Notes under the pieces: generated by a model | What the model saw: the letters and a program-made list of their open reading frames with translations, nothing else | The model's database searches: none | What the model was told of the DNA's origin: nothing | Shown: in pieces, positions 52,323-60,919 of the stretch | Layout of the letters: every line of letters begins with the position of its first letter | Numbering within the stretch: the first letter of the stretch is position 1 | Assembly: GCA_038231215.1 (NCBI GenBank) | Contig: JBBRLS010000022.1 | Coordinates: forward strand, 7,205 to 71,204 | Direction: 5' to 3' | DNA from: Schlegelella_A sp038231215 | GTDB taxonomy: Bacteria > Pseudomonadota > Gammaproteobacteria > Burkholderiales > Burkholderiaceae_C | Length of the DNA: 64,000 nt | Translations under genes and position numbers: made by a program

Positions 52323-52820
52323 TCACTTCAAGTCGGCAGACATCGCCCGCGCCGCATCGGTCTGCCGCGCGCGAAAGGCCTCGAGCTTCGCGCGCAGTGC
52401 CGGGTCGTCGTTGGCCAGCATGGCGACGGCGAACAGTGCGGCGTTGCTCGCACCGGCACTGCCGATGGCGAAGGTGGCGACCGGAATGCCGCGCGGCATC
52501 TGCACGATCGAGTAGAGCGAGTCGATGCCCTGCAGTTGCCGGTTCGCCACCGGCACGCCGAGCACCGGCACGGTGGTCTTGGCGGCGAGCATGCCGGGCA
52601 GGTGCGCGGCACCGCCGGCGCCGGCGATGATCGCCTTCAGCCCGCGCGCGGCTGCGCCTTCGGCATAGGCGAACATCTCGTCGGGCATGCGGTGGGCCGA
52701 GACGACGCGCGCTTCGTGCGCGATGCCGAACTCGGCGAGAATCTCGGTAGCGGCGCGCAAGGTTTCCCAGTCGCTGCTGGAGCCCATGACCACACCGACG
52801 ACCGCGGGGGCGCTGCTCAC
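52323..52820 (-). CDS. purE: N5-carboxyaminoimidazole ribonucleotide mutase
   Basis: PurE isomerises N5-CAIR to CAIR. MGSSSDWETLRAATEILAEFGI, RVVSAHRMPDEM and IAGAGGAAHLPGMLAAKT are diagnostic of class I PurE. 165 residues, GTG start. First gene of purE-purK-tsaC. In relatives purC precedes it directly; here a convergent thioredoxin gene sits between. Confidence 0.97.
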   Translation of the reverse strand: MSSAPAVVGVVMGSSSDWETLRAATEILAEFGIAHEARVVSAHRMPDEMFAYAEGAAARGLKAIIAGAGGAAHLPGMLAAKTTVPVLGVPVANRQLQGIDSLYSIVQMPRGIPVATFAIGSAGASNAALFAVAMLANDDPALRAKLEAFRARQTDAARAMSADLK

Positions 52821-52929
52821 TGCGACGCTTTCCTGTTGGCTGGGATGGCTTGAATTGTAGGCGGCACGCCGTCACCTCCCGACCTCAGCCCTCTGCTCGT
52901 CCCACTCTCCATTTCCGGCGCCGAACCCC

Positions 52930-53877
52930 ATGCAGGACATCACCCAACAGAACTTCGAAGCCGAGCTCGTCAACGCCTCGCTCGCCCAACCCGTGCTGCT
53001 CGACATCTGGGCCGAATGGTGCGGCCCGTGCAAGGCGCTCGGCCCGGTCCTCGAGAAGCTCGAGACCGAGTACGCCGGCCGCTTCAAGCTCGTCAAGCTC
53101 GACGCCGACGCCGAGCCCGAGATCGCGCAGCAGCTCTCCAAGATGTTCGGCGTGCGCAGCATTCCCTTCTGCGTGCTCTTCGCCGGCGGCCAGCCGGTCG
53201 ACGGCTTCGTCGGCGCGCTGCCCGAGAGCGAGGTGAAAAAATTCCTCGACAAGCACGTGCCCAGCGCCGACGAGCAAGCCGCCGAAGACGTCCTGCTCGA
53301 AGCCGAGGAACTGCTCGCCGAAGGCGACAGCGACGCCGCCATCGACCGCCTGCAGGCGGCAGTCGCCACCAACCCGGCCAACGAGACGGCGCGTTACGAC
53401 TACCTGCGCGCCCTGCTCATGGCCGGCCGCGTCGCCGACGCGAGAAAGGCCTTCGACCCGGTCGCCGGCAGCATGGTCCCCGACGCGCGGCTCGTCGCCG
53501 CCGGCCACTGGCTCGCGTCGATGGAGGCGGCGCCCACGGCGCGCCCCCGCGACACGCTGACGGCCGCGCTCGCAGCCAACAAGCGCGACTTCGACGCCCG
53601 CTTCGAGCTCGCGCAATCGCACTTCGCGAAGAGCGAGTTCACCGAGGCGATGGACCAGTTGCTCGAGATCGTCATGCGCGACAAGGCGTGGCAGGACGAG
53701 ATCGCGCGCAAGACCTACGTCGCCATCCTCGAGATGATGAGCAAGCCGGTGACGAAAGCCAAGCCCGACGCGGCAGCGCCCAAGGGCACGCTCGAAGTGG
53801 CCGGCAAGATGGCGACGGCGCCCGGCGATCCGGTCGTCGATGCCTATCGTCGCAAGCTGAGCATGGCGCTGTTCTAG
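52930..53877 (+). CDS. Thioredoxin-domain co-chaperone (CnoX/YbbN-like)
   Basis: The 315-residue protein has a thioredoxin domain with active site WCGPC (Cys31, Cys34) and cis-Pro in VRSIPFCVLFAGG, followed by TPR-like helices from residue ~110 (AEELLAEGDSDAAIDRLQAAVATNPANETARYDYL). This is the CnoX architecture, protecting substrates from oxidation and passing them to chaperones. Unlike E. coli CnoX it retains both cysteines, so redox activity is expected. It is divergent from purE and convergent with purC. Confidence 0.9.
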   Translation: MQDITQQNFEAELVNASLAQPVLLDIWAEWCGPCKALGPVLEKLETEYAGRFKLVKLDADAEPEIAQQLSKMFGVRSIPFCVLFAGGQPVDGFVGALPESEVKKFLDKHVPSADEQAAEDVLLEAEELLAEGDSDAAIDRLQAAVATNPANETARYDYLRALLMAGRVADARKAFDPVAGSMVPDARLVAAGHWLASMEAAPTARPRDTLTAALAANKRDFDARFELAQSHFAKSEFTEAMDQLLEIVMRDKAWQDEIARKTYVAILEMMSKPVTKAKPDAAAPKGTLEVAGKMATAPGDPVVDAYRRKLSMALF

Positions 53878-53889
53878 ACCAGCCCCGCT

Positions 53890-53951
53890 GTCATCCTGAA
53901 CGAAGTGAAGGATCTCGGCTGTCGAGATCCTTCACTGGCGCTCAGGATGAC
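53890..53951. repeat. Dispersed intergenic repeat, locus 6 (inverted pair, overlaps purC end)
   Basis: GTCATCCTGAACGAAGTGAA-GGATCTCG (53890-53917) faces CGAGATCCTTCACTGGCGCT-CAGGATGAC (53923-53951). The second unit contains the last codons and stop of purC (53942-53953). Confidence 0.85.
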
Positions 53952-54871
53952 ATGGGGCCCATCAGAATGTCGGCGACCGCACGGTAGGTGCTCGCCGTCC
54001 GGGCGATCACCTCGGCCGGCAGTACCGGTGCCGGCGGCCGCTTCCCCCACGGCTGGCCATCGATGCGCACGCTTTCCAGCCAGTCGCGCACGAACTGCTT
54101 GTCGTAGCTCGGCGGGTTCGATCCCTCGGCGTAGCGATCGGCCGGCCAGAAGCGCGACGAGTCAGGCGTCAGCACCTCGTCCATCAACGTCAGCGTGCCA
54201 TCGTCGTCGAGGCCGAACTCGAACTTGGTGTCGGCGATGATGATTCCCTTGGCGAGCGCGATCTGCGCCGCCTCGCTGTAGAGGCGGATCGCCGTGTCGC
54301 GCACGCGCGCGGCAAGCTCGGCGCCGATGACGTCGCCGGCGTGCTCGAAGTCGATGTTCTCGTCGTGCTCGCCCATTTCGGCCTTGGTCGCGGGCGTGAA
54401 GATCGGCGCCGGCAAGCGGGCCGCGTTCTTCAGCCCCGGTGGCAAGGGCACGCCGCAGACGCTGCCGCTCTGCTGGTACTCCTTCCAGCCGCTGCCCGCC
54501 AGATAGCCGCGCACGACCGCCTCGATCGGCAAGGGCTTCAGCTTCTTCACGAGCATCGAACGACCGCGCACCTGGGCTCGCTCGTCTTCGGCAACGACGC
54601 TCTCCGGATCGTCGCCCGTCAGGTGGTTGGGCACGACATGCGCCAGCCTGGCGAACCACCACAGCGCCATCTGCGTCAGCACGCGGCCCTTGCCAGGAAT
54701 CGGCTCGCTCATGACGACGTCGAAGGCGCTGATGCGATCGCTCGCGACCATCAGCATGCGGTCCTTGCCGACCGCATAGTTCTCGCGCACCTTGCCGCGT
54801 GCGAGCAGCGGCAGCGAGTGCAGGCGGCTTTCGTAGAGCGCAGCCTCACCCGGCGCGACAGCCTCGCCCAT
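53942..54871 (-). CDS. purC: Phosphoribosylaminoimidazole-succinocarboxamide (SAICAR) synthase
   Basis: PurC joins aspartate to CAIR. LARGKVRENYAVGKDRMLMVASDRISAFDVVM, VVRGYLAGSGWKEYQ, TPATKAEMGEHDENI and IADTKFEFGLDDDG are diagnostic; 309 residues fits the yeast-like longer form common in betaproteobacteria. Its ATG overlaps the fba stop by one base (TGATG). The ending MSS-stop is encoded by a dispersed repeat unit. Confidence 0.97.
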   Translation of the reverse strand: MGEAVAPGEAALYESRLHSLPLLARGKVRENYAVGKDRMLMVASDRISAFDVVMSEPIPGKGRVLTQMALWWFARLAHVVPNHLTGDDPESVVAEDERAQVRGRSMLVKKLKPLPIEAVVRGYLAGSGWKEYQQSGSVCGVPLPPGLKNAARLPAPIFTPATKAEMGEHDENIDFEHAGDVIGAELAARVRDTAIRLYSEAAQIALAKGIIIADTKFEFGLDDDGTLTLMDEVLTPDSSRFWPADRYAEGSNPPSYDKQFVRDWLESVRIDGQPWGKRPPAPVLPAEVIARTASTYRAVADILMGPMSS

Positions 54872-55935
54872 CAAACGACCGTCTGCGCCAGCTCGCCGTG
54901 TGCGTAGCGCGCGGCCACCTGCGACAGCGACTGCGCCGCGATCTTGCCGGCCTGGCCTTCGCAGCCGAACTGCAGGTAGCGCTCGCGGCAGATCTGCCTG
55001 GCCGCCTCGCGCGCGGGCTTGAGAAAGTCGCGCGGATCGAACTTCTCGGGGTTCTCGGCGAGGTACTTGCGCACCGCGGCGGTCATCGCCAGGCGGATGT
55101 CGGTGTCGATGTTGATCTTGCGCACGCCGTGCTTGATCGCTTCCTGGATCTCCTCGACCGGCACGCCGTAGGTCTCCTTCAGGCTGCCGCCGTACTGGCG
55201 GATAACGGCGAGCAGGTCCTGCGGCACGCTCGAGGAGCCGTGCATCACGAGGTGCGTGTTCGGGATGCGGCGGTGGATCTCCTTGATGCGGTCGATGGCC
55301 AGGATGTCGCCGGTGGGCTTGCGCGTGAACTTGTAGGCGCCGTGGCTGGTGCCGATGGCGATGGCCAGCGCGTCGAGCTGGGTGCGCTTGACGAAGTCGG
55401 CCGCCTGCTCGGGGTCGGTCAGCAACTGCTCGCGCGTCATCGTCCCCTCGGTGCCGTGGCCGTCTTCCTTGTCGCCGCGCATCGTCTCGAGCGAGCCCAG
55501 GCAGCCGAGCTCGCCCTCGACCGTGACGCCGCGCGCATGCGCCATCTCGACGACCTTCCTGGTCACGTCGACGTTGTAGTCGTACGAGGCGATCGACTTG
55601 CCGTCGGCCTCGAGCGAGCCGTCCATCATCACCGACGAAAAGCCGAGGTCGATGGCGCTGCGGCAGATGTCGGGGCTCTGGCCGTGGTCCTGGTGCATGA
55701 CCAGCGGCACCTTGGGCCACGACTCGATCGCCGCCTCGATCAGGTGCTTGATGAAGGGCTCGCCGGCGTATTTGCGCGCGCCGGCGCTGGCCTGCAGGAT
55801 GACGGGCGCGCCGACCTCGCTGGCCGCCGTCATCACCGCCTGCACCTGCTCGAGGTTGTTGACGTTGAAGGCGGGGATGCCGTAGCCGTTCTCGGCGGCG
55901 TGGTCGAGCAGCTGGCGCATGGAGACGAGAGGCAT
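54871..55935 (-). CDS. fba: Class II fructose-1,6-bisphosphate aldolase (Calvin-cycle subtype)
   Basis: Zn-dependent aldolase splitting fructose-1,6-bisphosphate. MPLVSMRQLLDHAAENGYGIPAFNVNNLEQVQAV, PLVMHQDHGQSPDICRSAI and HLVMHGSSSVPQDLL supply the usual metal and substrate residues. 354 residues is the length of the Calvin-type subfamily. Co-transcribed with purC. An inverted pair of dispersed repeats lies in its upstream region. Confidence 0.97.
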   Translation of the reverse strand: MPLVSMRQLLDHAAENGYGIPAFNVNNLEQVQAVMTAASEVGAPVILQASAGARKYAGEPFIKHLIEAAIESWPKVPLVMHQDHGQSPDICRSAIDLGFSSVMMDGSLEADGKSIASYDYNVDVTRKVVEMAHARGVTVEGELGCLGSLETMRGDKEDGHGTEGTMTREQLLTDPEQAADFVKRTQLDALAIAIGTSHGAYKFTRKPTGDILAIDRIKEIHRRIPNTHLVMHGSSSVPQDLLAVIRQYGGSLKETYGVPVEEIQEAIKHGVRKINIDTDIRLAMTAAVRKYLAENPEKFDPRDFLKPAREAARQICRERYLQFGCEGQAGKIAAQSLSQVAARYAHGELAQTVV

Positions 55936-55954
55936 GGCGAAATCCTGGTGGTCT

Positions 55955-56019
55955 TGTCATCCTGAGCAAGGCGAAGGATCTCAGCCCACAACGAGATCCT
56001 TCGCTTTGCTCAGGATGAC
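55955..56019. repeat. Dispersed intergenic repeat, locus 7 (near-perfect inverted pair)
   Basis: GTCATCCTGAGCAAGGCGAA-GGATCTC (55955-55982) and GAGATCCTTCGCTTTGCTCA-GGATGAC (55993-56019) form a ~27-bp stem across 10 bases, between the divergent fba and methyltransferase genes. Confidence 0.88.
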
Positions 56020-56148
56020 AACATGGAATCAGCGACAGAAAGAATCTTAACGGCCCGCCGGCGGCACGACGAACGAGCCCGAGGTGACGCGCTTGCCCTA
56101 ACCTCGCGCTTGCCGGGCCGTTCCGGCGCCCCTCGCCAAGTCTGCCCC

Positions 56149-56949
56149 ATGACCGAAGAACAAGCCCCGCCGCTGATCCGCTTTGACGACGGCGCTGCCT
56201 ACGAAGACTTCATGGGCACGTGGAGCCGCCTCGTCGGCGAGGAATTCCTGCGTTGGCAGGCGCCGCCCGCGGCCTGGCGCTGGGCCGACGTGGGCTGCGG
56301 CAACGGCGCCTTCACCGAGCTGCTGCTCGAGCGCTGCGCGCCCGCGCACGTGGAAGGCATCGACCCCTCCGAAGACCAGATCGCCTATGCGCGCGAGCGA
56401 CTGACCCACCGGCCCGCGAGGTTCCAGATCGGCGACGCCACCGCCCTGCCCTGGGCCGACGCCAGCTTCGACGCGGCCGTCATGGCGCTGGTCATCTTCT
56501 TCGTGCCCGACCCGGCCAAGGGCGTGACCGAGATGGCGCGCGTGGTCAAGCCGGGCGGCAGCGTCTCGAGCTACGCGTGGGACATCCTGGGCGGCGGCTT
56601 CCCCTACGCGATGCTGCAAGAAGCCATGGCCGAGTTCGGCACGCCACCGCTCTGGCCGCCGAGCGTCGGGGCGTCGCGCATGGACTCGCTGCGCACGCTC
56701 TGGGCCGGCGCGGGGCTCGTCGACGTCGAGACACGCGTGATCACCGTGCAGCGGACGTTCGAGGACTTCGAGAGCTTCTGGCGGATCGCCAAGACCGGGC
56801 CGAGGTTGTTGCCGCGGCTGGCAGCGATGGGGGAGGCAGAGGTGACGCGGCTGAAGGAGCGGGTGCGCGAGAAGCTGGCGCCTGCCGTCGACGGGCGGAT
56901 CACCTACGGCGCCAGCGCGAATGCGATCAAGGGGCACAGACAGAGTTGA
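56149..56949 (+). CDS. Class I SAM-dependent methyltransferase (UbiE/COQ5-like fold)
   Basis: The 266-residue protein has DVGCGNGAFTELLLERCAP (motif I), IDPSEDQIAYARERL, IGDATALPWADASFDAAVMALVIFFVPDP and VVKPGGSVSSYAWD. The substrate is not indicated by neighbours. The ATG at 56149 is chosen because the upstream extension is repeat-adjacent and non-conserved in character. Confidence 0.82.
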   Translation: MTEEQAPPLIRFDDGAAYEDFMGTWSRLVGEEFLRWQAPPAAWRWADVGCGNGAFTELLLERCAPAHVEGIDPSEDQIAYARERLTHRPARFQIGDATALPWADASFDAAVMALVIFFVPDPAKGVTEMARVVKPGGSVSSYAWDILGGGFPYAMLQEAMAEFGTPPLWPPSVGASRMDSLRTLWAGAGLVDVETRVITVQRTFEDFESFWRIAKTGPRLLPRLAAMGEAEVTRLKERVREKLAPAVDGRITYGASANAIKGHRQS

Positions 56950-57030
56950 GGGTTGGAGAGCGAGCGCGCTCGGACTATTGGTTGAGGCTTCGCGGCATGG
57001 CTCGCCCGGGCGCACAGGGTACGTCGACTC

Positions 57031-57819
57031 TTACTTGAACCACCCCAACTGCTCCGTCGTCACCAGCAACGCCCCACCGCGGCTCCAGATCCGCGCGTGC
57101 GCCCCGACCGTCGACGACTCGGCCCGCGAGCCCATCACGTCGATGAGCACGTATTCGTCTCCGAGCGCAGCGAACTCTGGTTCTGTCGCATGAAAGTAGA
57201 CGGACAGCGTGATGGTCGAATAGGGTGCCGGCTCTGAACGCCGGGTCCACGGCCGCGGCGGAAAGTTGTCGGCGAGATAGGCCAGCTGGATGACATCGAG
57301 CGCGCGCCCCGAAGTCTCGCGAACCCAGAAGGTCGAGCGCGTGTCGGGACGATCGAACAGCGGAAAGCCGTAGACGGGTTTGCATCGGCTGCGTTGCCCG
57401 AAGGGACCCGGCGGATGGAAATCCGGCAGGGTGTCGGGGGGCGGTGCTTCGGGCATCGTCAGGTCGGTAAAGCCCGCGCTCTCGCGGCGCCTGGCAAGCA
57501 CCACCGTCGCGATGGCAGCAGGCCCGTCGGCGCCGAAGGCGGCAAGTTCTGCCTGCCATGTCGAGAGCGCGCGGCTTCCGCCGACAGGCCGGGTGCGGAG
57601 GGTCACGTCGCTGCCGGGCGGCAGCGCCTTGACGAAATGAACCGTCAGTGCCGAAGGGCTGCCTTGATCGACGGCGTCGCTCAGCACCGCCTTGAGCAGC
57701 AAGGCCGAGGTCCAGCCGCCGAACATGCCGGTCGTGGCCTCGCGCCGCGGGTCGGCGCGGCCCGACCATTCATGGGGCGCCGTGGCCGTCAGCGCGATCG
57801 ACTCGTCGAACTCGTTCAT
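57031..57819 (-). CDS. Acyl-CoA thioesterase-like double hotdog protein
   Basis: The 262-residue protein fits the thioesterase superfamily with two hotdog halves (TesB-like/4HBT_3): MFGGWTSALLLKAVLSDA resembles the first helix, SALTVHFVKALPPGSDVTLRTRPVGGSRALSTWQAEL the first sheet, and the second half carries DVIQLAYLADNFPPRPW. Likely acts on a CoA thioester, substrate unknown. Isolated gene. Confidence 0.75.
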   Translation of the reverse strand: MNEFDESIALTATAPHEWSGRADPRREATTGMFGGWTSALLLKAVLSDAVDQGSPSALTVHFVKALPPGSDVTLRTRPVGGSRALSTWQAELAAFGADGPAAIATVVLARRRESAGFTDLTMPEAPPPDTLPDFHPPGPFGQRSRCKPVYGFPLFDRPDTRSTFWVRETSGRALDVIQLAYLADNFPPRPWTRRSEPAPYSTITLSVYFHATEPEFAALGDEYVLIDVMGSRAESSTVGAHARIWSRGGALLVTTEQLGWFK

Positions 57820-57969
57820 GGGTTTCCTCGGATCACCGGCATCTGCAGGTGGCGGATGCACGCGCGCTCCCTTTGACGTTGAAGGATAGCGACCGAGGCG
57901 GACAGGAAGCGATCCTGCACGAACGGCCAGCGCAGCTGGCGACGACCGCTGCGCGCCGAGGCGCGCCGC

Positions 57970-58342
57970 ATGACCGGCCGCACGTCGTGGCGGCGCGGCC
58001 TGAAGGCGCTGCACGAGATCGCCGCCATCGCCGTCAGCGGCAGCCTCGTCGCGTGCCTGGTCATCGGCGTCACGGCTGGCCATCGCCGCCACCCGGGCCT
58101 TTCACGACGCCGGCTGGGCGTGGGTCAAGGCGCTGCTCGGCCTCAGCGTGTTCGAGGCCACGCTCATGACCGTCGGCGCCAGCGTCCGCCAGGCCGAGCT
58201 CGCGGCGGCCGCCGCCGATCCGGGCCTGCTCGCGTCGATGCTGCATTCGGAGCGCAACACGCTCCTGCTTCTCATTGCATCGAGCGTCGCCAATGTCGTG
58301 CTCGCCGTGTGGCGGCCGCGGCTCACGGTGAAGATGCGCTGA
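57970..58342 (+). pseudogene. Small membrane protein gene interrupted by a one-base frameshift
   Basis: The frame from ATG 57970 reads MTGRTSWRRGLKALHEIAAI then a hydrophobic run (AVSGSLVACLVIGVTA). Near 58078 it loses sense, while the next frame continues AIAATRAFHDAGWAWVKALL and later two hydrophobic helices, ending at 58342. Removing one G of the GG at 58078-58079 joins both into ~123 residues with three membrane segments. Total span is 373 bases (3n+1). Either a real mutation or a sequencing/assembly error. Family not recognised. Confidence 0.5.
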
Positions 58343-58371
58343 GCACCGGCGACGCTCGCGCCCGGAGTCGG

Positions 58372-59019
58372 CTATTCCACCGCGATGTCGAGCACGCCGC
58401 GTGCTGCGGAGCGGTCACGCAGTGCGGCGAAGTAGCGCTCGAGATGCGGCCATGACGGTCGCGTGTACGAGTCGGCCGGCAGGCCGAACCAGCGGTGCAA
58501 CTCGCAGCCGATCGGAATGTCGGCCATCGTCAAGCGGTCGCCCGTCATGAAGGTGCGCGTGGCGAGGTGCGCATCGAGCAGGGTCAGGAGCGGCTCGGTC
58601 GCCCGCACCGAGCGCGCCGCAGCCGCGGCATCGCGCCGCTCGGCCGGCGTGCGCACCCACTGCATGAACGCTTCGCGGCCCGCTGGATTGAGCGTGGTCT
58701 GCTGCCAGTCCATCCAGCGCTCGGCGTCGAAGCGCGCCGTCAGCGGCTCGGGGTAGAGCGTGCCGGGCGCGTGGCGCGCGCACAGGTAGCGCACGATCAC
58801 GTTCGACTCCCAGAGACGGAACGTCCCGCAGGTGGCACCGTCGTCGTCCTCGATCGTCGGCACGAGCGCGTTCGGGTTGAGCGCGCGGTAGTCGGGTGTC
58901 TGCACGACGCCGAAGGGGCCGCCGGCCTCGGTGCGCTGGTGCTCGAGGCCGAGCTCCTGCGCGCACCAGACGACCTTGCGAACGTTGATCGAGCTCAGTC
59001 GGCCCCAGATGTGCAGCAT
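58372..59019 (-). CDS. Glutathione S-transferase family protein
   Basis: The 215-residue protein: MLHIWGRLSSINVRKVVWCAQELGLEH is the N-terminal thioredoxin-like start with the Ser/Asn active-site region, NPNALVPTIEDDDGATCGTFRLWESNVIVRYL the glutathione contact, and FMTGDRLTMADIPIGCELHRW the C-terminal helix motif (N-capping box Asp). Substrate unknown. Divergent from the RlmN-like gene; a longer frame upstream is a shadow. Confidence 0.88.
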   Translation of the reverse strand: MLHIWGRLSSINVRKVVWCAQELGLEHQRTEAGGPFGVVQTPDYRALNPNALVPTIEDDDGATCGTFRLWESNVIVRYLCARHAPGTLYPEPLTARFDAERWMDWQQTTLNPAGREAFMQWVRTPAERRDAAAAARSVRATEPLLTLLDAHLATRTFMTGDRLTMADIPIGCELHRWFGLPADSYTRPSWPHLERYFAALRDRSAARGVLDIAVE

Positions 59020-59111
59020 GTCGGAGACCCAGGAGGATCGCCATTGTGGCGAACCGGGGAGCCTCTGAACCGGTCGCCTCGACCTCGTCGGGCTCCGGGA
59101 TAATCCTTCGC

Positions 59112-60197
59112 ATGACGACTTGCATGCCGGCGCTTCCGCAACCACCCCTTCTGCCGCGCGCCATGCACATCGAAGCGCTTCGTCACCACCTTCGCGCCCT
59201 CGGGGCGAGGCCCGTGCACGAGAAGCGTGTGCTGCGCCAATGGTCGCGGGCGGAGCCCCAGGCCCAGGGCAAGCGGCGGCCGGAAGACTTCCTTCCGCTC
59301 GCGCTGCGCATGGCGCTTCCGGCGCTCGAAGCCGAGTTGCGCGCCCTGGCGGTACTGCGCGCCGACCACGCGGGCGCCGACGGCTCGCGGCGCCTGCTCG
59401 TCGGCCTCGCCGACGGCCGCTCGGTCGAGGCGGTGCTGCTGCCACGCGGCGGCTTGTGCGTGTCGAGCCAGGTCGGCTGCGCGGTCGGCTGCGTGTTCTG
59501 CATGACCGGCATCGGCGGCCTCGAGCGCCAGCTCGGCAGCGCCGAAATCGTCGCCCAGGTCGCCCTCGCCCGGAGCCTGCGCGTGGTGAGCAAGGTGGTC
59601 TTCATGGGCATGGGCGAGCCGGCGCACAACCTCGACGCCGTGCTCGAGGCGATCGACCTGCTGGGCACGGGCGGCGGCATAGGCCACAAGCAGCTCGTCT
59701 TCTCGACGGTGGGCGATCGTCGCGCGTTCGAACTCCTGCCGCGAGGCCGCGTGAAGCCGGCGCTGGCGCTTTCGCTGCACAGCACCGACCCGGCCCTGCG
59801 CGCCCGCTTGTTGCCGCGCGCGCCGGCCATCGGGCCCGACGAGCTGGTGGCGCTCGGCGACGCCTATGCGCGAGTCACCGGCTATCCGATGCAGGTGCAG
59901 TGGACGCTGCTCGATGGCGTCAACGACAGCGACGACGAGATCGAAGGGCTGGTGCGCCTCCTTTCCGGTCGGCACGCGGTGCTGAACCTGATTCCCTATA
60001 ACGCCGTGGAGGGCCTGGCCCTGGCACGGCCGCCCGCCGAGCGCTCGCTCGCCATGGCGCGCGAACTGCATCGCCGCGGCGTCCTCACCAAACTGCGCCG
60101 GTCAGCGGGACAGGACGTGGAGGCGGGATGCGGACAGCTGCGCTCGCGTCACGAGAACGACGCCACGCGTCGTCGCATCGAGATCGTTGCAGCTTGA
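59112..60197 (+). CDS. RlmN-like radical SAM RNA methyltransferase (paralog)
   Basis: The 361-residue protein has LCVSSQVGCAVGCVFCMTGIGG with the CxxxCxxC Fe-S motif, FMGMGEPAHNLDAVL, LALSLHSTDPALRARLLP, and C-terminal AGQDVEAGCGQL with the catalytic cysteine of the RlmN/Cfr mechanism. The true RlmN (23S A2503/tRNA A37) usually lies near ndk and pilF; this location and the shortened N-terminal domain suggest a second member with a different RNA target. Start ATG 59112; ATG 59163 is possible. Confidence 0.82.
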   Translation: MTTCMPALPQPPLLPRAMHIEALRHHLRALGARPVHEKRVLRQWSRAEPQAQGKRRPEDFLPLALRMALPALEAELRALAVLRADHAGADGSRRLLVGLADGRSVEAVLLPRGGLCVSSQVGCAVGCVFCMTGIGGLERQLGSAEIVAQVALARSLRVVSKVVFMGMGEPAHNLDAVLEAIDLLGTGGGIGHKQLVFSTVGDRRAFELLPRGRVKPALALSLHSTDPALRARLLPRAPAIGPDELVALGDAYARVTGYPMQVQWTLLDGVNDSDDEIEGLVRLLSGRHAVLNLIPYNAVEGLALARPPAERSLAMARELHRRGVLTKLRRSAGQDVEAGCGQLRSRHENDATRRRIEIVAA

Positions 60198-60256
60198 GTC
60201 GCGCCGTCGATCGGCGCCTCGCTCCGGCGCCGCGCCGATCGATCCGGCGCTGCCGC

Positions 60257-60919
60257 TCACTTGCGCAGCTTGACGAACGCCAGCCCCGCCATCACGGCAT
60301 CGTTCAGCGCGTCGTGGGCCTCGCGCTGCGGCAGTCCGAGCTCGCTCATGATGGTGGCGAAGCGCAGATCGATCGTTGCATCGCGCTCGTGGGCCGGTCG
60401 CCGGCGGTTCTTGAAGTCGTAGTACAGCGCCGAGACGTCGATCTTCTTCTGGGGCAGATTCACGCCGAGCATCGGCCAGACCTCCCGGTTGATCATCGCC
60501 ACGTCGAACTCGAGGTAGTAGCCGACGAGCGGCCGGCTGCCGATGAAATCGAGCAGCCGGCGCATCGCCTGCTCGGGCGGCAGGCCGTGCGCCACGTCGC
60601 GCTCGCGCAGCAGGTGCACGCGCATGCTGGCCACTTCGAGCGAGCGCTCGGGGCGAACGAGCAGCTCGAGCCGCTGGCTGGTGAGCAGGCGCCTGCCGAC
60701 GATGCGCACGGCGCCGATCGAGATGATCCGGTCGCGACGCACGTCCAGCCCGGTCGTCTCGCAGTCGAGTGCCACCCATTCGTCGGCGGGCGGTGCATCG
60801 AACATGAACGCGAAGTGCGCGTCGACCAGGTGATACAGGAACCAGCCGCGGCGCAACGCAACCAACCATCGGCGCACAAGGCGCCACGGTGTCAGCGCCG
60901 CCGCCCTGATCGTGGTCAC
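60257..60919 (-). CDS. DnaQ-like 3'-5' exonuclease
   Basis: The 220-residue protein has a DEDDh exonuclease fold: WVALDCETTGLDVRRDRIISIGAVRI (ExoI with Asp/Glu), LVGYYLEFDVAMINREVW (ExoII Asp) and EAHDALNDAVMAGLAFVKL (ExoIII His/Asp). An N-terminal ~40-residue helix-rich stretch precedes it. GTG start overlaps the stop of the DUF294 gene (GTGA), so the two are coupled. The pair is common beside actP in Burkholderiales; its role there is unproven. Confidence 0.9.
   Translation of the reverse strand: MTTIRAAALTPWRLVRRWLVALRRGWFLYHLVDAHFAFMFDAPPADEWVALDCETTGLDVRRDRIISIGAVRIVGRRLLTSQRLELLVRPERSLEVASMRVHLLRERDVAHGLPPEQAMRRLLDFIGSRPLVGYYLEFDVAMINREVWPMLGVNLPQKKIDVSALYYDFKNRRRPAHERDATIDLRFATIMSELGLPQREAHDALNDAVMAGLAFVKLRK

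Noticed and set aside
49636..52515. A 959-codon plus-strand open frame opposite part of the GDSL gene, tsaC, purK and purE
   Set aside because: It is antisense to well-recognised genes, is rich in Arg/Ala/Gly/Gln of the kind expected from high-GC complementary frames, and has no recognisable domain.
53942..55969. A 675-codon frame extending purC upstream
   Set aside because: The extension is an out-of-frame reading of fba; purC homology starts at 54871.
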